A stretch of DNA of 64,000 nucleotides from Pokkaliibacter plantistimulans (GCF_046844695.1 NZ_CP177354.1:5332001-5396000); one strand, 5' to 3'; counted from the stretch's first letter, positions 1-8,794 are shown. Program-made: numbers and translations. The notes: generated from the sequence alone by a model not told the origin.

Positions 1-337
1 AATGGATGGAGAAGCCGTGAGCAAAGGCCAGAGTCGCGCCTTTCTTCAGGTTGGGCTCTACTTCATCTTTGTACAGCTTGCCCTGGAACTCGTCAGGAGT
101 CAGGATCATGACCAGATCAGCAGAAGCAACAGCATCAGCCACGTCAGCCACTTTCAGGCCAGCAGATTCAGCTTTGGCGCGGGTAGCAGAACCGGCGCGC
201 AGACCAACTGTGACGTCCACACCAGAGTCTTTCAGGTTGCATGCGTGAGCATGGCCCTGTGAACCGTAACCGATGATGGAAACTTTCATGCCCTGGATGA
301 TGGACAGATCACAGTCTTTATCGTAATAAACGTGCAT
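1..337 (-). CDS. ilvC: Ketol-acid reductoisomerase (N-terminal part, runs off the left edge)
   Basis: Catalyses the second step of valine/isoleucine synthesis, the NADPH-dependent isomeroreduction of acetolactate or acetohydroxybutyrate. Only the first 112 codons are in the window. The start MHVYYDKDCDLS is followed by a Rossmann nucleotide-binding loop, GYGSQGHAHA, at about residues 24-33, as in class I KARI proteins. The ATG at 337 follows a GGGGAAAAAA ribosome site. It lies 84 bases downstream of ilvH on the same strand, completing an ilvI-ilvH-ilvC order that suggests one operon. Confidence 0.96.
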   Translation of the reverse strand, partial: MHVYYDKDCDLSIIQGMKVSIIGYGSQGHAHACNLKDSGVDVTVGLRAGSATRAKAESAGLKVADVADAVASADLVMILTPDEFQGKLYKDEVEPNLKKGATLAFAHGFSIH

Positions 338-421
338 TTTTTTCCCCTAATACTGGAAGCCCTCGGGCTCCCTCTTCACAGTCAACTTGAATTCAATATC
401 CACCGTCACGGCGGACCATTA

Positions 422-913
422 TCAGATACTTAAGGTTTTCTCGCCACGCGAAATACCCGACACCCCTGTGCGCACCACTTCCATGATGCTGGCATCGCCT
501 ACCGCTTTGATAAAGGCGTCCAGCTTATCGCTGGCACCGGCCAGCTGCACGGTATACAGGCTGGGGGTAACGTCAACGATCTGGCCACGGAAGATGTCGA
601 CGGTCCGCTTGATTTCATCGCGTACCGGGCCGCTGGCTTTCAGCTTGATCAGCATCAGTTCGCGCTCAATGTGCTCACCTTCGGTCAGGTCAACCACCTT
701 GACCACTTCGATCAGCTTGTTGAGCTGCTTGGTGATCTGCTCCAGCACACGGTCGTTACCCATGGTGGTCACCGTCAGACGTGACAGGGTGCCGTCTTCG
801 GTGGGGGCGACCGTCAGTGTCTCAATGTTGTAGTTACGCTGGGAAAACAGCCCGACCACACGCGACAGAGCACCGGCTTCGTTCTCCAACAGAACGGATA
901 TGATACGTCGCAT
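422..913 (-). CDS. ilvH: Acetolactate synthase small (regulatory) subunit
   Basis: Regulatory subunit that binds valine and confers feedback inhibition on the IlvI catalytic subunit. The 163-residue protein has an N-terminal ACT domain beginning MRRIISVLLENEAGALSRV, followed by the C-terminal ALS-small-subunit domain, which is the normal length for the family. An in-frame upstream codon would add ten residues and overlap ilvI. The ATG at 913 is preferred because it gives the conserved N-terminus, lies 2 bases after the ilvI stop and has a GGAGAG-type ribosome site. Translation is probably coupled to ilvI. Confidence 0.95.
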   Translation of the reverse strand: MRRIISVLLENEAGALSRVVGLFSQRNYNIETLTVAPTEDGTLSRLTVTTMGNDRVLEQITKQLNKLIEVVKVVDLTEGEHIERELMLIKLKASGPVRDEIKRTVDIFRGQIVDVTPSLYTVQLAGASDKLDAFIKAVGDASIMEVVRTGVSGISRGEKTLSI

Positions 914-915
914 GA

Positions 916-2637
916 TCAGGTTCTCTCCGTCTTGCTCAGCCACATGTCTTTCATGGTGCCGCGTGGCACCTGCATGGGATACACGTGTTCAAAGGGATCA
1001 ACGTATACGTTGATGAATACCAGTTTGTCCTTCATGGCAAAGGCCTTTTCCAGACCGGGCAGCAGCTCTTCCGGAGTACGGATAGTGACGGCTTCATGGC
1101 CATAGGAACGCAACAGGCCTTCAAAATCAGGCAGTGACTTCATATAGGACTGCGAGTGACGGGACTCGTAGTTCATATCCTGCCACTGACGCACCATACC
1201 GAGTGACTGGTTGTTCAGGCACAGAATCTTCACCGGGATATCGTACTGGTTCGCCGTCGACAGCTCCTGAATATTCATCTGGATACTGCCTTCGCCGGTG
1301 ACACAGATGACTTCGTCTTCGGGGAAGTTCAGCTTCACCGCCAGAGCAGCAGGCAAACCAAAGCCCATGGTGCCCAGACCGCCTGAGTTGATCCACTGGT
1401 TAGGACGATCAAACTTGTAGTACTGCGCGGCGAACATCTGGTGCTGACCAACGTCAGAAGTGACGTAAGCCTTACCTTTGGTGACCTTGTGCACGGCCTC
1501 GATGACGGCCTGAGGCTTCAGCAGTTCACTGTCGGCTGTTTCGTAACGTCCGGCATGCACCGTGCGCCACTGCTCAATGCTGGCCCACCACTCTTTCAGC
1601 GCGCCCTGATCCAGCTCGCTCAGGCGTGGCTTGAGCAGATGAATCATTTCATCCAGCACAGGTTGTACATGCCCGACGATCGGGATGTCGGCAAATACGG
1701 TCTTGGAGATAGAAGCCGGGTCCACATCGATATGGATGATCTTGGCTGTCGGGCAGAACTTCTCTACCGCGTTGGTAACACGATCATCAAAACGGGCACC
1801 GATGGCCACGATCAGATCCGAATGGTGCATTGCAGAGTTGGCTTCGTAGCTGCCATGCATCCCCAGCATACCGAGGAATTGCGGATCAGTGCCGGGGAAG
1901 GCACCCAGGCCCATCAGGGTATTGGTGACCGGGAAATTGAGCATGTGTGCCAGTTCAGTCAGCTGTTTGGAAGCCTGACCCAGCACCACACCGCCGCCAC
2001 TGTAGATAACGGGCCGACGCGCGGTCAGCAGCAGGTCGACAGCTTTCTTGATCTGACCGGTATGCCCACGGTAGACCGGGCTGTAGGAGCGCAGTTTGAC
2101 GCTCTTCGGATATTCGTAGGGGAACTTTTCCGATGGCGCGGTCATGTCTTTGGGGATGTCGATCAGCACCGGACCGGGGCGCCCTGTCTGCGCAATGTAG
2201 AAAGCCTTCTTCACCACCGCAGGAATATCTTCGGCACGTTTGACTGACAGGTTGTGTTTCACCACCGGACGGGACACGCCAAGCATGTCGGTTTCCTGGA
2301 AGGCATCATCGCCAATCAGGTGACTCATGACCTGACCGCAGAGGATAACCATTGGAATGGAGTCCATATAAGCAGTGGCAATACCTGTCACTGCGTTGGT
2401 GGCTCCTGGTCCAGAAGTCACAAGCACCACGCCAGCTTTTCCCGTCGCCCGGGCATAAGCATCGGCCATATGAGAGGCTGCTTGCTCATGGCGGACTAGG
2501 ATGTGCTTCACGGCGTCTTGCTGGAATAGTGCATCATAAATGTGCAACACGGCCCCGCCAGGGTATCCGTAGACATATTCGACACCCTCATCAGCAAGGG
2601 CGCGAATAAGCATCTCAGCGCCGGAAAGTAATTCCAC
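916..2637 (-). CDS. ilvI: Acetolactate synthase large (catalytic) subunit, biosynthetic type
   Basis: Thiamine-diphosphate enzyme that condenses pyruvate with pyruvate or 2-oxobutyrate, the committed step of branched-chain amino-acid synthesis. The 573 residues hold the N-terminal ThDP-binding domain (with GYPGGAVLHIYDAL and the RHEQ glutamate), a central FAD domain and the C-terminal ThDP domain, where the Mg-binding motif reads VTGEGSIQMN (GEG, not the textbook GDG). The start chosen is the GTG at 2637, preceded by a GAGGGTGG ribosome site and giving VELLSGAEML. A TTG 15 bases upstream is possible but lacks a good ribosome site. Confidence 0.95.
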   Translation of the reverse strand: MELLSGAEMLIRALADEGVEYVYGYPGGAVLHIYDALFQQDAVKHILVRHEQAASHMADAYARATGKAGVVLVTSGPGATNAVTGIATAYMDSIPMVILCGQVMSHLIGDDAFQETDMLGVSRPVVKHNLSVKRAEDIPAVVKKAFYIAQTGRPGPVLIDIPKDMTAPSEKFPYEYPKSVKLRSYSPVYRGHTGQIKKAVDLLLTARRPVIYSGGGVVLGQASKQLTELAHMLNFPVTNTLMGLGAFPGTDPQFLGMLGMHGSYEANSAMHHSDLIVAIGARFDDRVTNAVEKFCPTAKIIHIDVDPASISKTVFADIPIVGHVQPVLDEMIHLLKPRLSELDQGALKEWWASIEQWRTVHAGRYETADSELLKPQAVIEAVHKVTKGKAYVTSDVGQHQMFAAQYYKFDRPNQWINSGGLGTMGFGLPAALAVKLNFPEDEVICVTGEGSIQMNIQELSTANQYDIPVKILCLNNQSLGMVRQWQDMNYESRHSQSYMKSLPDFEGLLRSYGHEAVTIRTPEELLPGLEKAFAMKDKLVFINVYVDPFEHVYPMQVPRGTMKDMWLSKTERT

Positions 2638-2987
2638 TTGTACCACCCTCAAAGATAGCTATAACTCACGTTTATACGCAGTATGAATAAAAGTTTGAAT
2701 TCACAGGGTTTTCCACACCGAAAAGGCGCGTAACGCTTACTCTGACCCAGAGCCTGGGGGATTGCAAGACGCCCAAGGTATGAACGCACAATGCCCTCGG
2801 GCCCTTTGCTGGAGCCAGAAAGGACGTCAAGAATTCAAAGGCCAGTTAGTTCGCCAACGGGTATAAGACGACTCAGGAATTGGGCCCAGACCATTTCATG
2901 GGTGGCGAAATTGATTTGAGGCCCAATAATAGACGTCGGCTAGGGTGATGCCGACACCTGAGGTGGGAGGTTCACTCCCAAGATTGG

Positions 2988-3075
2988 AGGCGCCATTCTT
3001 GCATGTGATGCTTAAGTGTGCAACCCGCATTTTGCATCTGCGAATCAGGTTGTTTTTGCGCACCAGCACGGTGCA
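2988..3075 (+). promoter_or_regulatory. Possible sigma-54 promoter-like and NtrC-like motifs
   Basis: At 2988-3003 the sequence AGGCGCCATTCTTGCA resembles the sigma-54 consensus TGGCACG-N4-TTGCA, with GG and GC ten bases apart. At 3060-3074 GCACC-AGCAC-GGTGC is a perfect 5-5-5 palindromic pattern close to the NtrC site TGCACC-N5-GGTGCA. The NtrC-like site is downstream of the promoter-like site, which is not the usual enhancer order, and no nitrogen gene follows, so this could be chance or a relic. Confidence 0.2.
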
Positions 3076-3156
3076 AAAAATCACCTGATGAGAGGGTATT
3101 TTCAGTGCTTCAATACAGAGTCGGGTGGCCTGAGTTTTAAACGCTGGCTAATACTT

Positions 3157-3358
3157 AGCAGGCTGTTGAAAAACGTTATCGAGGCAGCCGAGACAAGGAA
3201 AGCACAGGCGAAAAAGCGGAGTTTAGTGAACTAAATGAGCATTTGACTCGCTCCGCTCGCCCCTTCGGGGCCGTGCTAAAGCACGTTCAGCCTTTGGCTG
3301 TGAGCCTGTGTTTGACGCGGTATTCGGCAACGCAGATAGATTTTCAACGACCTGTTAG
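3157..3358. repeat. Dispersed element with inverted ends, copy 1 (with a 56-base insertion)
   Basis: The left end AGCAGGCTGTTGAAAA and the right end TTTTCAACGACCTGTTAG are imperfect inverted repeats. The body shares nearly all its sequence with 13046-13191, including a palindromic TTTAGTGAACTAAA core and GACGCGGTATTCGGCAACGC. Relative to copy 2 this copy carries 56 extra bases (3245-3300) containing three small hairpins. It has no coding capacity of its own, so it looks like a MITE-like or REP-like non-autonomous element. Confidence 0.85.
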
Positions 3359-3507
3359 AAACAAGCACTGTACTTTGCCCCGCGCTCTCACAGAGCCACA
3401 CGGCAGATGGCTATAGATAGAAGGTGGCAGGTCGCAGACCGACCGCCTGTGCTATAGTGGCGGGCAGTCAGGCTGTGCATGACAAGCTTTAACAACAAGG
3501 AGTCTGT

Positions 3508-3780
3508 ATGTCTTCTGTAAGTGCTGATATTCGTAAACGTGACCGCATGATTGAAGAACTGCGCGGTTTCATCAAGAAAGTATTGATTGATCCCAGTATT
3601 GCTACCCAGTCTCTGGATATTGCTCGTGCGCTGATGAATGAAACCAATGCGGAACGCAAGATTGCCGACCGTATCTCCGCTACCACCAGCATCAAAATCC
3701 CCGCCGACCTCAGCGACGCAGACAAGATGTACCTTGATCTGCTGAAAGAAGTATTACGCGACGAAAAAGCGCTGTATTAA
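3508..3780 (+). CDS. Small conserved-looking hypothetical protein, 90 aa
   Basis: I do not recognise the family. The product is a 90-residue, mostly helical and charged soluble protein without a signal peptide or membrane segment. It begins MSSVSADIRKRDRMIEELRG and ends in an acidic/lysine-rich helix. The start has an excellent ribosome site (AAGGAG, 7 bases from ATG), and a strong intrinsic terminator follows 26 bases after the stop. It is therefore very probably a real monocistronic gene. It stands alone between a dispersed element and the convergent DUF1704 gene. Confidence 0.75.
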   Translation: MSSVSADIRKRDRMIEELRGFIKKVLIDPSIATQSLDIARALMNETNAERKIADRISATTSIKIPADLSDADKMYLDLLKEVLRDEKALY

Positions 3781-3806
3781 TCCCGTGTTGAAAGCGGTGT
3801 AAATAC

Positions 3807-3842
3807 AAAAAGCAGGCAGGTGAACACCTGACCTGCTTTTTT
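3807..3842 (+). terminator. Rho-independent terminator after the 90-aa gene
   Basis: The arms AGCAGGCAGGTG and CACCTGACCTGCT pair with one bulge, flanked by an A-run on the left and a TTTTTT run on the right. It can therefore act in both directions, serving the 90-aa gene and the convergent DUF1704 gene. Confidence 0.9.
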
Positions 3843-3899
3843 GTTGCCCGCATTGAACGGCCGCTGTCTGCTTACCCTTCAAGCATCACCTCAAGCATG

Positions 3900-5198
3900 C
3901 TACAGCAGTGCGGCATAATCCGACTCGACCCGATCCAGCGTCAGATGGTTCAGGAAGTTAGAAAAACACATCCACGCCGACAGCGCACTCATGTCCCGCA
4001 GCTGATCTGGCAGAAACACCGGCGCCTGCACCAGCCCCTCTTCGGCCAGCTGCGTCAGTACCTTGATATCCTCCAGATTGGTCTTGCCACAGAACAGCAT
4101 CTGGATGGCGTTGAGATTTCCTTTCTGAACCGCCAGCTGCAGGAAGTTGTACAGCATGACGAAGCCCTTGGTGTAGGACAGGTCTTTGGTAAACGGCTTA
4201 CCGGTCGGTGTGCTGCCACGAAATACCCGGGTGGCATTGGTATAGCTGGTCTTCTCGCTGAATCCCTGCTTGACGAAAAACTGGTAGATGTCGATAAAGT
4301 CAGCACCATTCTCCACCAGATCCACTGCCTGGATACGGTTTGCCAGCTTGCGCAGCCGGGTCGGATAGGACACGAACGCAATAACCTCCATCAGGATGGC
4401 CAGCCCTTCCTGCGTGATGGTCGATGAGGGCGGGCCCTTGCTCAGGAAGGTACAGATGGACTGGCGCTGACCATTCAGTGTCGTCCCCAGATGCACCATG
4501 CCTTCATGGACAAACAGGATGTCGATATCACGCTGATTGAACATGGCATCGCGACGAATCTTCAGATAATCAGAACCTGCCGCAGCGTCAGCTACAATGT
4601 TGTCATCCAGCAGCACCCGCACCTGGGTGTCATTGAACTTGGCATTGAGCCGTTCATCCAGCTGTTTGGCAGCCTGCTCGGCATTGATGGTCTTGTCTTC
4701 ATCCTGAATCACATCAGAGGCACTGAGTTTGGTCAGGGTGGCATCCATCATCCTGCCCAGATCAGCCAGGGTAGGATCACCGGCATGGAAGACTTCCGAT
4801 GCGGTGCCGTACAGTTCCTGGGAAATCCGCCCAAAAGCGGGCTTGCCGCGGTTTTCCAGCATGGTGCTGACCAGTCGGTACTCACGACAGATACGCCGCA
4901 TGATGCGCCCCAACGGGTTGAAATTCCCCAGCCGACGGGCAATGTCACGCTCAATCTCGTAGAACTCATCGCGCTTGCTGTCAGGATCAAAGCTCAGCGG
5001 CCGCCCCTGATAGTAGTCAATATCGACCAGCGGCAATTCCTTGCACTTGCTGGCAAAGAAGGCTGACTCGATACGGTCGTCCCATTTGATGGCATCAAGG
5101 ATGCGGATGGGTTCCTGTGCCTTGACGATACGATCGGACAACTGCCTGACCGTTTCGTGATAGGCCTTCATTTGCGCTTTCTTCATGGAGTACGCCAC
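3900..5198 (-). CDS. DUF1704 / QEGLA-motif putative metallopeptidase
   Basis: Member of the family annotated as flavohemoglobin expression-modulating QEGLA motif protein (DUF1704), related to the tyrosine-carboxypeptidase MATCAP metalloproteases. The 432 residues contain HEGMVH (HExxxH, about residues 231-236) and QEGLA (about 263-267), which together form the expected zinc site with the glutamate of QEGLA as third ligand. There is no signal peptide, so it is probably cytoplasmic; the bacterial substrate is unknown. The listed start is a GTG at 5198. An ATG at 5186 is an equally plausible start, as neither has a strong ribosome site. The gene is monocistronic. Confidence 0.85.
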   Translation of the reverse strand: MAYSMKKAQMKAYHETVRQLSDRIVKAQEPIRILDAIKWDDRIESAFFASKCKELPLVDIDYYQGRPLSFDPDSKRDEFYEIERDIARRLGNFNPLGRIMRRICREYRLVSTMLENRGKPAFGRISQELYGTASEVFHAGDPTLADLGRMMDATLTKLSASDVIQDEDKTINAEQAAKQLDERLNAKFNDTQVRVLLDDNIVADAAAGSDYLKIRRDAMFNQRDIDILFVHEGMVHLGTTLNGQRQSICTFLSKGPPSSTITQEGLAILMEVIAFVSYPTRLRKLANRIQAVDLVENGADFIDIYQFFVKQGFSEKTSYTNATRVFRGSTPTGKPFTKDLSYTKGFVMLYNFLQLAVQKGNLNAIQMLFCGKTNLEDIKVLTQLAEEGLVQAPVFLPDQLRDMSALSAWMCFSNFLNHLTLDRVESDYAALL

Positions 5199-5484
5199 AT
5201 CAGGACGAAATTGCTGGCATTATTGAGCAACTGCCAACCCACTGGCAACGAGCATTTTCCGTCTGCCACAGTACACGCCCATGACATCTTCCCCGGCTTA
5301 TTGCCCATTCTCCGCCAGTCTGAAGCGAACCTTTACAGCACTTTTACAGCCTGCCTGATTCGGCACCCCATATTAGAAGGTATAGTCATCGCCGGATGGA
5401 TGCAGGGTCGCCAGTGATGGGTGAACCGGCCTGTACAGGACGTGCAGACGACCGCCATCCGCATCTACTCGCAGGTAAAGCTCA

Positions 5485-5931
5485 ATGAAAAAACCAATTC
5501 TCGCCCTGACTCTGGTTAGCTTTCTCGGCCTGAACAGCCAACAGGTTCTAGCCGGACCACACGGCTCCTGGGGCGGCCACCATGGCGGTGGCCCGGGTCC
5601 GATCATTGGTGACATTCTGGCAGGTCTGGTGGTCACAGGCATGGTGATGCATGTCGTTAATGGCATCACCTACTATCAGGACCGCGATGTCTGGTATCGC
5701 TATGACCGTCCGCAAGATCACTATGTCGTGGTAGCGCCACCCAGCCAAACCGTTGTGATAGCCAATAATGACGGCGGTAGCGGCGTCCCCTTTGGCTCGG
5801 TGTATGAGTCACTACCACCCGGTGCAGTAGCCGTGATCATCAATGGTGTGCAGTATTTCGAGAAAGGCGGCACGCTGTTCCTGCCCAGCCAGCAGAATGG
5901 CCATCAGGTCTACGTCGTGGTCAAGCAGTAA
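5485..5931 (+). CDS. Secreted DUF6515-like protein
   Basis: The 148-residue product has a classical signal peptide (MKKPILALTLVSFLGLN..., cleavage likely after VLA at about residue 23). A Gly/His-rich patch (GSWGGHHGGGPGP) follows, then a hydrophobic stretch at about 40-60 that may be a membrane anchor or glycine-zipper segment. The C-terminal part (SLPPGAVAVIINGVQYFEKGGTLFLP, in two pieces) resembles the DUF6515 pattern of LPxGxxxVxxxGxxYY. The function is unknown and the location is periplasm or envelope. It is followed by a strong bidirectional terminator. Confidence 0.75.
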   Translation: MKKPILALTLVSFLGLNSQQVLAGPHGSWGGHHGGGPGPIIGDILAGLVVTGMVMHVVNGITYYQDRDVWYRYDRPQDHYVVVAPPSQTVVIANNDGGSGVPFGSVYESLPPGAVAVIINGVQYFEKGGTLFLPSQQNGHQVYVVVKQ

Positions 5932-5967
5932 CCCGCTGAGACCGCGTTCCCCCTCTTGTTTCAATAC

Positions 5968-6006
5968 AAAAAACAGGGGGCCGACTAAATCGGCCCCCTG
6001 TTTTAG
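5968..6006. terminator. Bidirectional rho-independent terminator
   Basis: Perfect stem ACAGGGGGCCGA / TCGGCCCCCTGT with loop CTAAA, preceded by an A-run and followed by TTTT. It sits between the convergent DUF6515-like gene and the YbaN-like gene. Confidence 0.93.
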
Positions 6007-6035
6007 ATACGTCGGCTTATCCACCTGATGGCAGC

Positions 6036-6449
6036 TCACTGCTGCTGACGACGCAATACCTCTTCCAGCACCGGAATACGTGCCAACCCGGCACTGACCG
6101 CCAGCATGATCAGGGTATATCCCACCCGATACTGCCAGCCATGAAACACCAGCATGCCAATGGCCCAGGCTACCACCAGCATGGAGTAAGCCAGCTTTTT
6201 GGCTCTTCGCGGCATGGCGCGATGTTCCTGCCAGCTACGAATCATGGGCCCGGTGAGCGAGTGATTGAGTAACGCCTGATGGCAACGTGGTGAACCTTTG
6301 GCAAAACAAAAAGCCGCCGCCAGAATAAACATGGTGCCCGGCAACCCCGGCAGAATGATTCCCAGCACGCCCAGTGCCAGCGCAAGCCAGCCCAGTATCA
6401 GCCAGAGCAGTGCATGTAGTCTTGAGGGTCGCAACGTCAGTGTACTCAT
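6036..6449 (-). CDS. ybaN: YbaN-family inner-membrane protein (DUF454)
   Basis: Small membrane protein of unknown function, 137 residues. A hydrophobic N-terminal pair of helices contains the family signature LGxLGIILPGLPGTMFILAA (about residues 26-45). A cytoplasmic loop FCFAKGSPRCHQALL is followed by a basic stretch and a further hydrophobic hairpin. The start ATG at 6449 has a GGAGG site about 10 bases upstream. The gene is monocistronic and shares a terminator with its convergent neighbour. Confidence 0.88.
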   Translation of the reverse strand: MSTLTLRPSRLHALLWLILGWLALALGVLGIILPGLPGTMFILAAAFCFAKGSPRCHQALLNHSLTGPMIRSWQEHRAMPRRAKKLAYSMLVVAWAIGMLVFHGWQYRVGYTLIMLAVSAGLARIPVLEEVLRRQQQ

Positions 6450-6949
6450 CTTGATCAGGCCTCCACCCTATCAACCCCCTTTTTTCACGGCAAGTTGCAA
6501 ACAAGGATACTTCTGTCAGCACTATGCCGGGGGTATTGCGGCAGTATCAGAGGCAAAGCCATTTAATGAAAATTGATTAATACTCAGTGATCGATAGCAA
6601 ATAACAATAATCCTTTAATTCCCCCTCATCTCTACATTCTCTGTTGCAGCTGCCGATATGAATTGTTGGCTCCCAACAAGGCAGCCATTAAACTGAGCGG
6701 CTCCATTGTCGTCTCAGTACAACGCAAACAGGCTCAGAACATCTCACACCACGATGCTCCACTGCGCATGGCCGAACCGCTCAGGCAGCAGATTGCAGAA
6801 GGTGACGTGATGCTCTGTATGGCCACGGGAACAGATCGAAGGTGTCGGACACTCTACTGACCTTAGGCAGTAACAGGCGCGGAATGACGACCAAAGAACT
6901 GAGGCAACACAATGGATTTCCCCCGTCCGACCAGGAAGGTCCACAGTTC
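6450..6949. other. Intergenic region, nothing recognised
   Basis: About 500 bases between the divergent ybaN-like and 7TM-GGDEF genes. It is AT-richer at 6540-6640, where promoters for both directions would be expected. No repeat, RNA gene or convincing short ORF was seen. Part of it (6842-6949) is open in the frame of the downstream gene but is unlikely to be translated. Confidence 0.5.
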
Positions 6950-8794
6950 ATGTTTGAGGCTTGTTTGCCATCGCGACTGCAACAACGCAGCACGCTGCTT
7001 GTACAGCTGATGGCGCTGCTTTGCCTGCTGCTCAGCTGCCGGGCCAGCCTGGCATTTACCCCCGACACGACCAGCGACAAGGTTGCGCTGGCACCTTATC
7101 TGCACTTCATTGCAGACCCCGAGGGCAAGCTCACTCTGGATGCGATTCGTCAGGCAACGGCACAAAATCAGTTCGACAGCGATGGCGTACCACCGCAACA
7201 GGGCTATGACACCCGCCCTTTGTGGATCACCTTCAGCCTTGCCAACCCGGATATGCAGATGCGGACATGGTGGCTGCAAATTTCCCCACCCTACATCCAG
7301 ACTGCGGACTTATATCTGGTCGATGAGCATGGTCAGGTACAACACTTCCGTAACGGCGCTGGCGTAGCGATTGCTGATCGGCCCGAACCCCGCGCGGCCA
7401 TACTGCTGCCGCTGCAACTGGCTGCGCAAGGGTACTATCAGGTCTATGTGCGCCTGCAGTCGTCAAACCAGCGCATGCAGCTGACGCTGTGGCAACCCAA
7501 CGCCTATTCCCGCCATGAGGTTCATCAACAGTTCAGCTATGGTCTGTTCTTTGGTCTGTTGCTGACCATGGCGCTGTACAACCTCTATCTGTTCAGCATT
7601 ACCCGCAATCGCGCGCAGGGCTGGTACAGCCTCTATGTTGTTGCATTTGTGCTTTATCAGGCAGCCATCAGCGGCTATGCCTACGAGTACCTGTGGCCCG
7701 CCCAGCCCTGGCTCGGTACCAAGAGCAATAACCTGTTTGGCGCTATTGCCATTCTGGCCATGCTGATGTTCAGCCATAGCTTTCTGCACCTGCGTCAGCT
7801 GGCCCCGCGCTTTCGCTATACCCTGCTGGCCGCGGCGGCCCTGCCGCTGATCGTCATCGCCGGTTTTATTCTGACGCCTGGAGCGTTCTATCCGGCATGG
7901 ATTCCGCAGCTGCTGTCAGCCAGTGTAGTCGTGCTGGTGCCACTCTGTATTATCGCCGGCATTCTTGCCTGGCGCCGTGGTCTGCGCTTGGCCCGCCTGT
8001 ACCTGCTGGCCTGGGCATCAGCAGCGGCGGGCACACTGGTCTATATCGGCTTTCTACTAGGCTACCTGCCGGACAGCTGGCTGATCCAACAAAGCATCCG
8101 CATTGGCGTAGTACTCGAAGTACTGGTACTGGCCGCTGCTCTGGGTGAACGCATTCGTACCCTGCAGGAAGAATGTGATCTGGCACAGCGTGATGCCGAG
8201 CAGGCACGGCAAACCCTGAAGGAGCGTCTGGAAGTCAAGCTGGCAGAACGAACCCAGGCCATGCGCGATGTCAATGCCAGCCTGATGCGTGAATCCCATA
8301 CCGATGCCCTGACCGGGCTGTTCAACCGCCGCCATCTTGACCAGTACTGGTCAATGCGACGCATATCGGTACATACCGACACCTGCCCCAGTGTCCTGAT
8401 TCTGCTCGATCTGGACCACTTTAAACGTATCAACGACACCTACGGTCACGACACCGGCGACCGCATACTACGCAAGCTGGGCAAGCTGCTGGGTAACCCG
8501 CCCGGCAACAAGCGCCTGCAAGCCATTCGCTGGGGAGGAGAAGAGTTCCTGCTGATTGCCGAAAACACCTCGGTGGAAGAAGCACAGCGGTTGTGTGCCG
8601 CTCTGCAACAACGTCTGCTGCCGTTGGGACAGCCCGATGTTGAGCATCTCACCGCCAGTATGGGGATCGCCCCCATCAGCCGCGAAACCAGCCTGGATAC
8701 GGTGCTGAAGGCAGCTGACATTGCCCTCTATCGCGCCAAGAGCAATGGTCGGAACCGTATTGAAGTGGCGTTACATCTGGAGCAGCTTAGCTGA
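6950..8794 (+). CDS. 7TM-DISM diguanylate cyclase
   Basis: Predicted membrane enzyme making cyclic di-GMP from two GTP in response to an extracellular ligand. From the start at 6950 (614 aa) it has a signal sequence ending RASLAF and a periplasmic 7TMR-DISMED2 sensor domain (roughly 35-175). A block of seven transmembrane helices (about 185-390), a short coiled coil and a C-terminal GGDEF domain follow. The GGDEF domain has an active-site RWGGEEF and the typical DALTGLFNRRHLD start. The inhibitory I-site RxxD is absent (RLQA instead). The frame is open back to a GTG at 6842, but 6950 is preferred because it directly precedes the signal peptide and follows AGGAAGG. Confidence 0.9.
   Translation: MFEACLPSRLQQRSTLLVQLMALLCLLLSCRASLAFTPDTTSDKVALAPYLHFIADPEGKLTLDAIRQATAQNQFDSDGVPPQQGYDTRPLWITFSLANPDMQMRTWWLQISPPYIQTADLYLVDEHGQVQHFRNGAGVAIADRPEPRAAILLPLQLAAQGYYQVYVRLQSSNQRMQLTLWQPNAYSRHEVHQQFSYGLFFGLLLTMALYNLYLFSITRNRAQGWYSLYVVAFVLYQAAISGYAYEYLWPAQPWLGTKSNNLFGAIAILAMLMFSHSFLHLRQLAPRFRYTLLAAAALPLIVIAGFILTPGAFYPAWIPQLLSASVVVLVPLCIIAGILAWRRGLRLARLYLLAWASAAAGTLVYIGFLLGYLPDSWLIQQSIRIGVVLEVLVLAAALGERIRTLQEECDLAQRDAEQARQTLKERLEVKLAERTQAMRDVNASLMRESHTDALTGLFNRRHLDQYWSMRRISVHTDTCPSVLILLDLDHFKRINDTYGHDTGDRILRKLGKLLGNPPGNKRLQAIRWGGEEFLLIAENTSVEEAQRLCAALQQRLLPLGQPDVEHLTASMGIAPISRETSLDTVLKAADIALYRAKSNGRNRIEVALHLEQLS

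Larger units (their letters stand above)
2638..3507. other. Long intergenic region between ilvI and a small ORFan gene
   Basis: About 870 bases without a convincing gene. The left part should hold the ilvI promoter (minus strand), but no clear core promoter can be assigned by eye. The middle (2988-3075) holds a sigma-54-like and an NtrC-like motif, described separately, and the right part contains one copy of a dispersed element (3157-3358). Short open frames here have no recognisable family features. Confidence 0.6.

Noticed and set aside
2896..3084. 62-codon minus-strand open frame upstream of ilvI
   Set aside because: No ribosome site or family. It has no run of branched-chain codons, so it is not a convincing leader peptide for attenuation.
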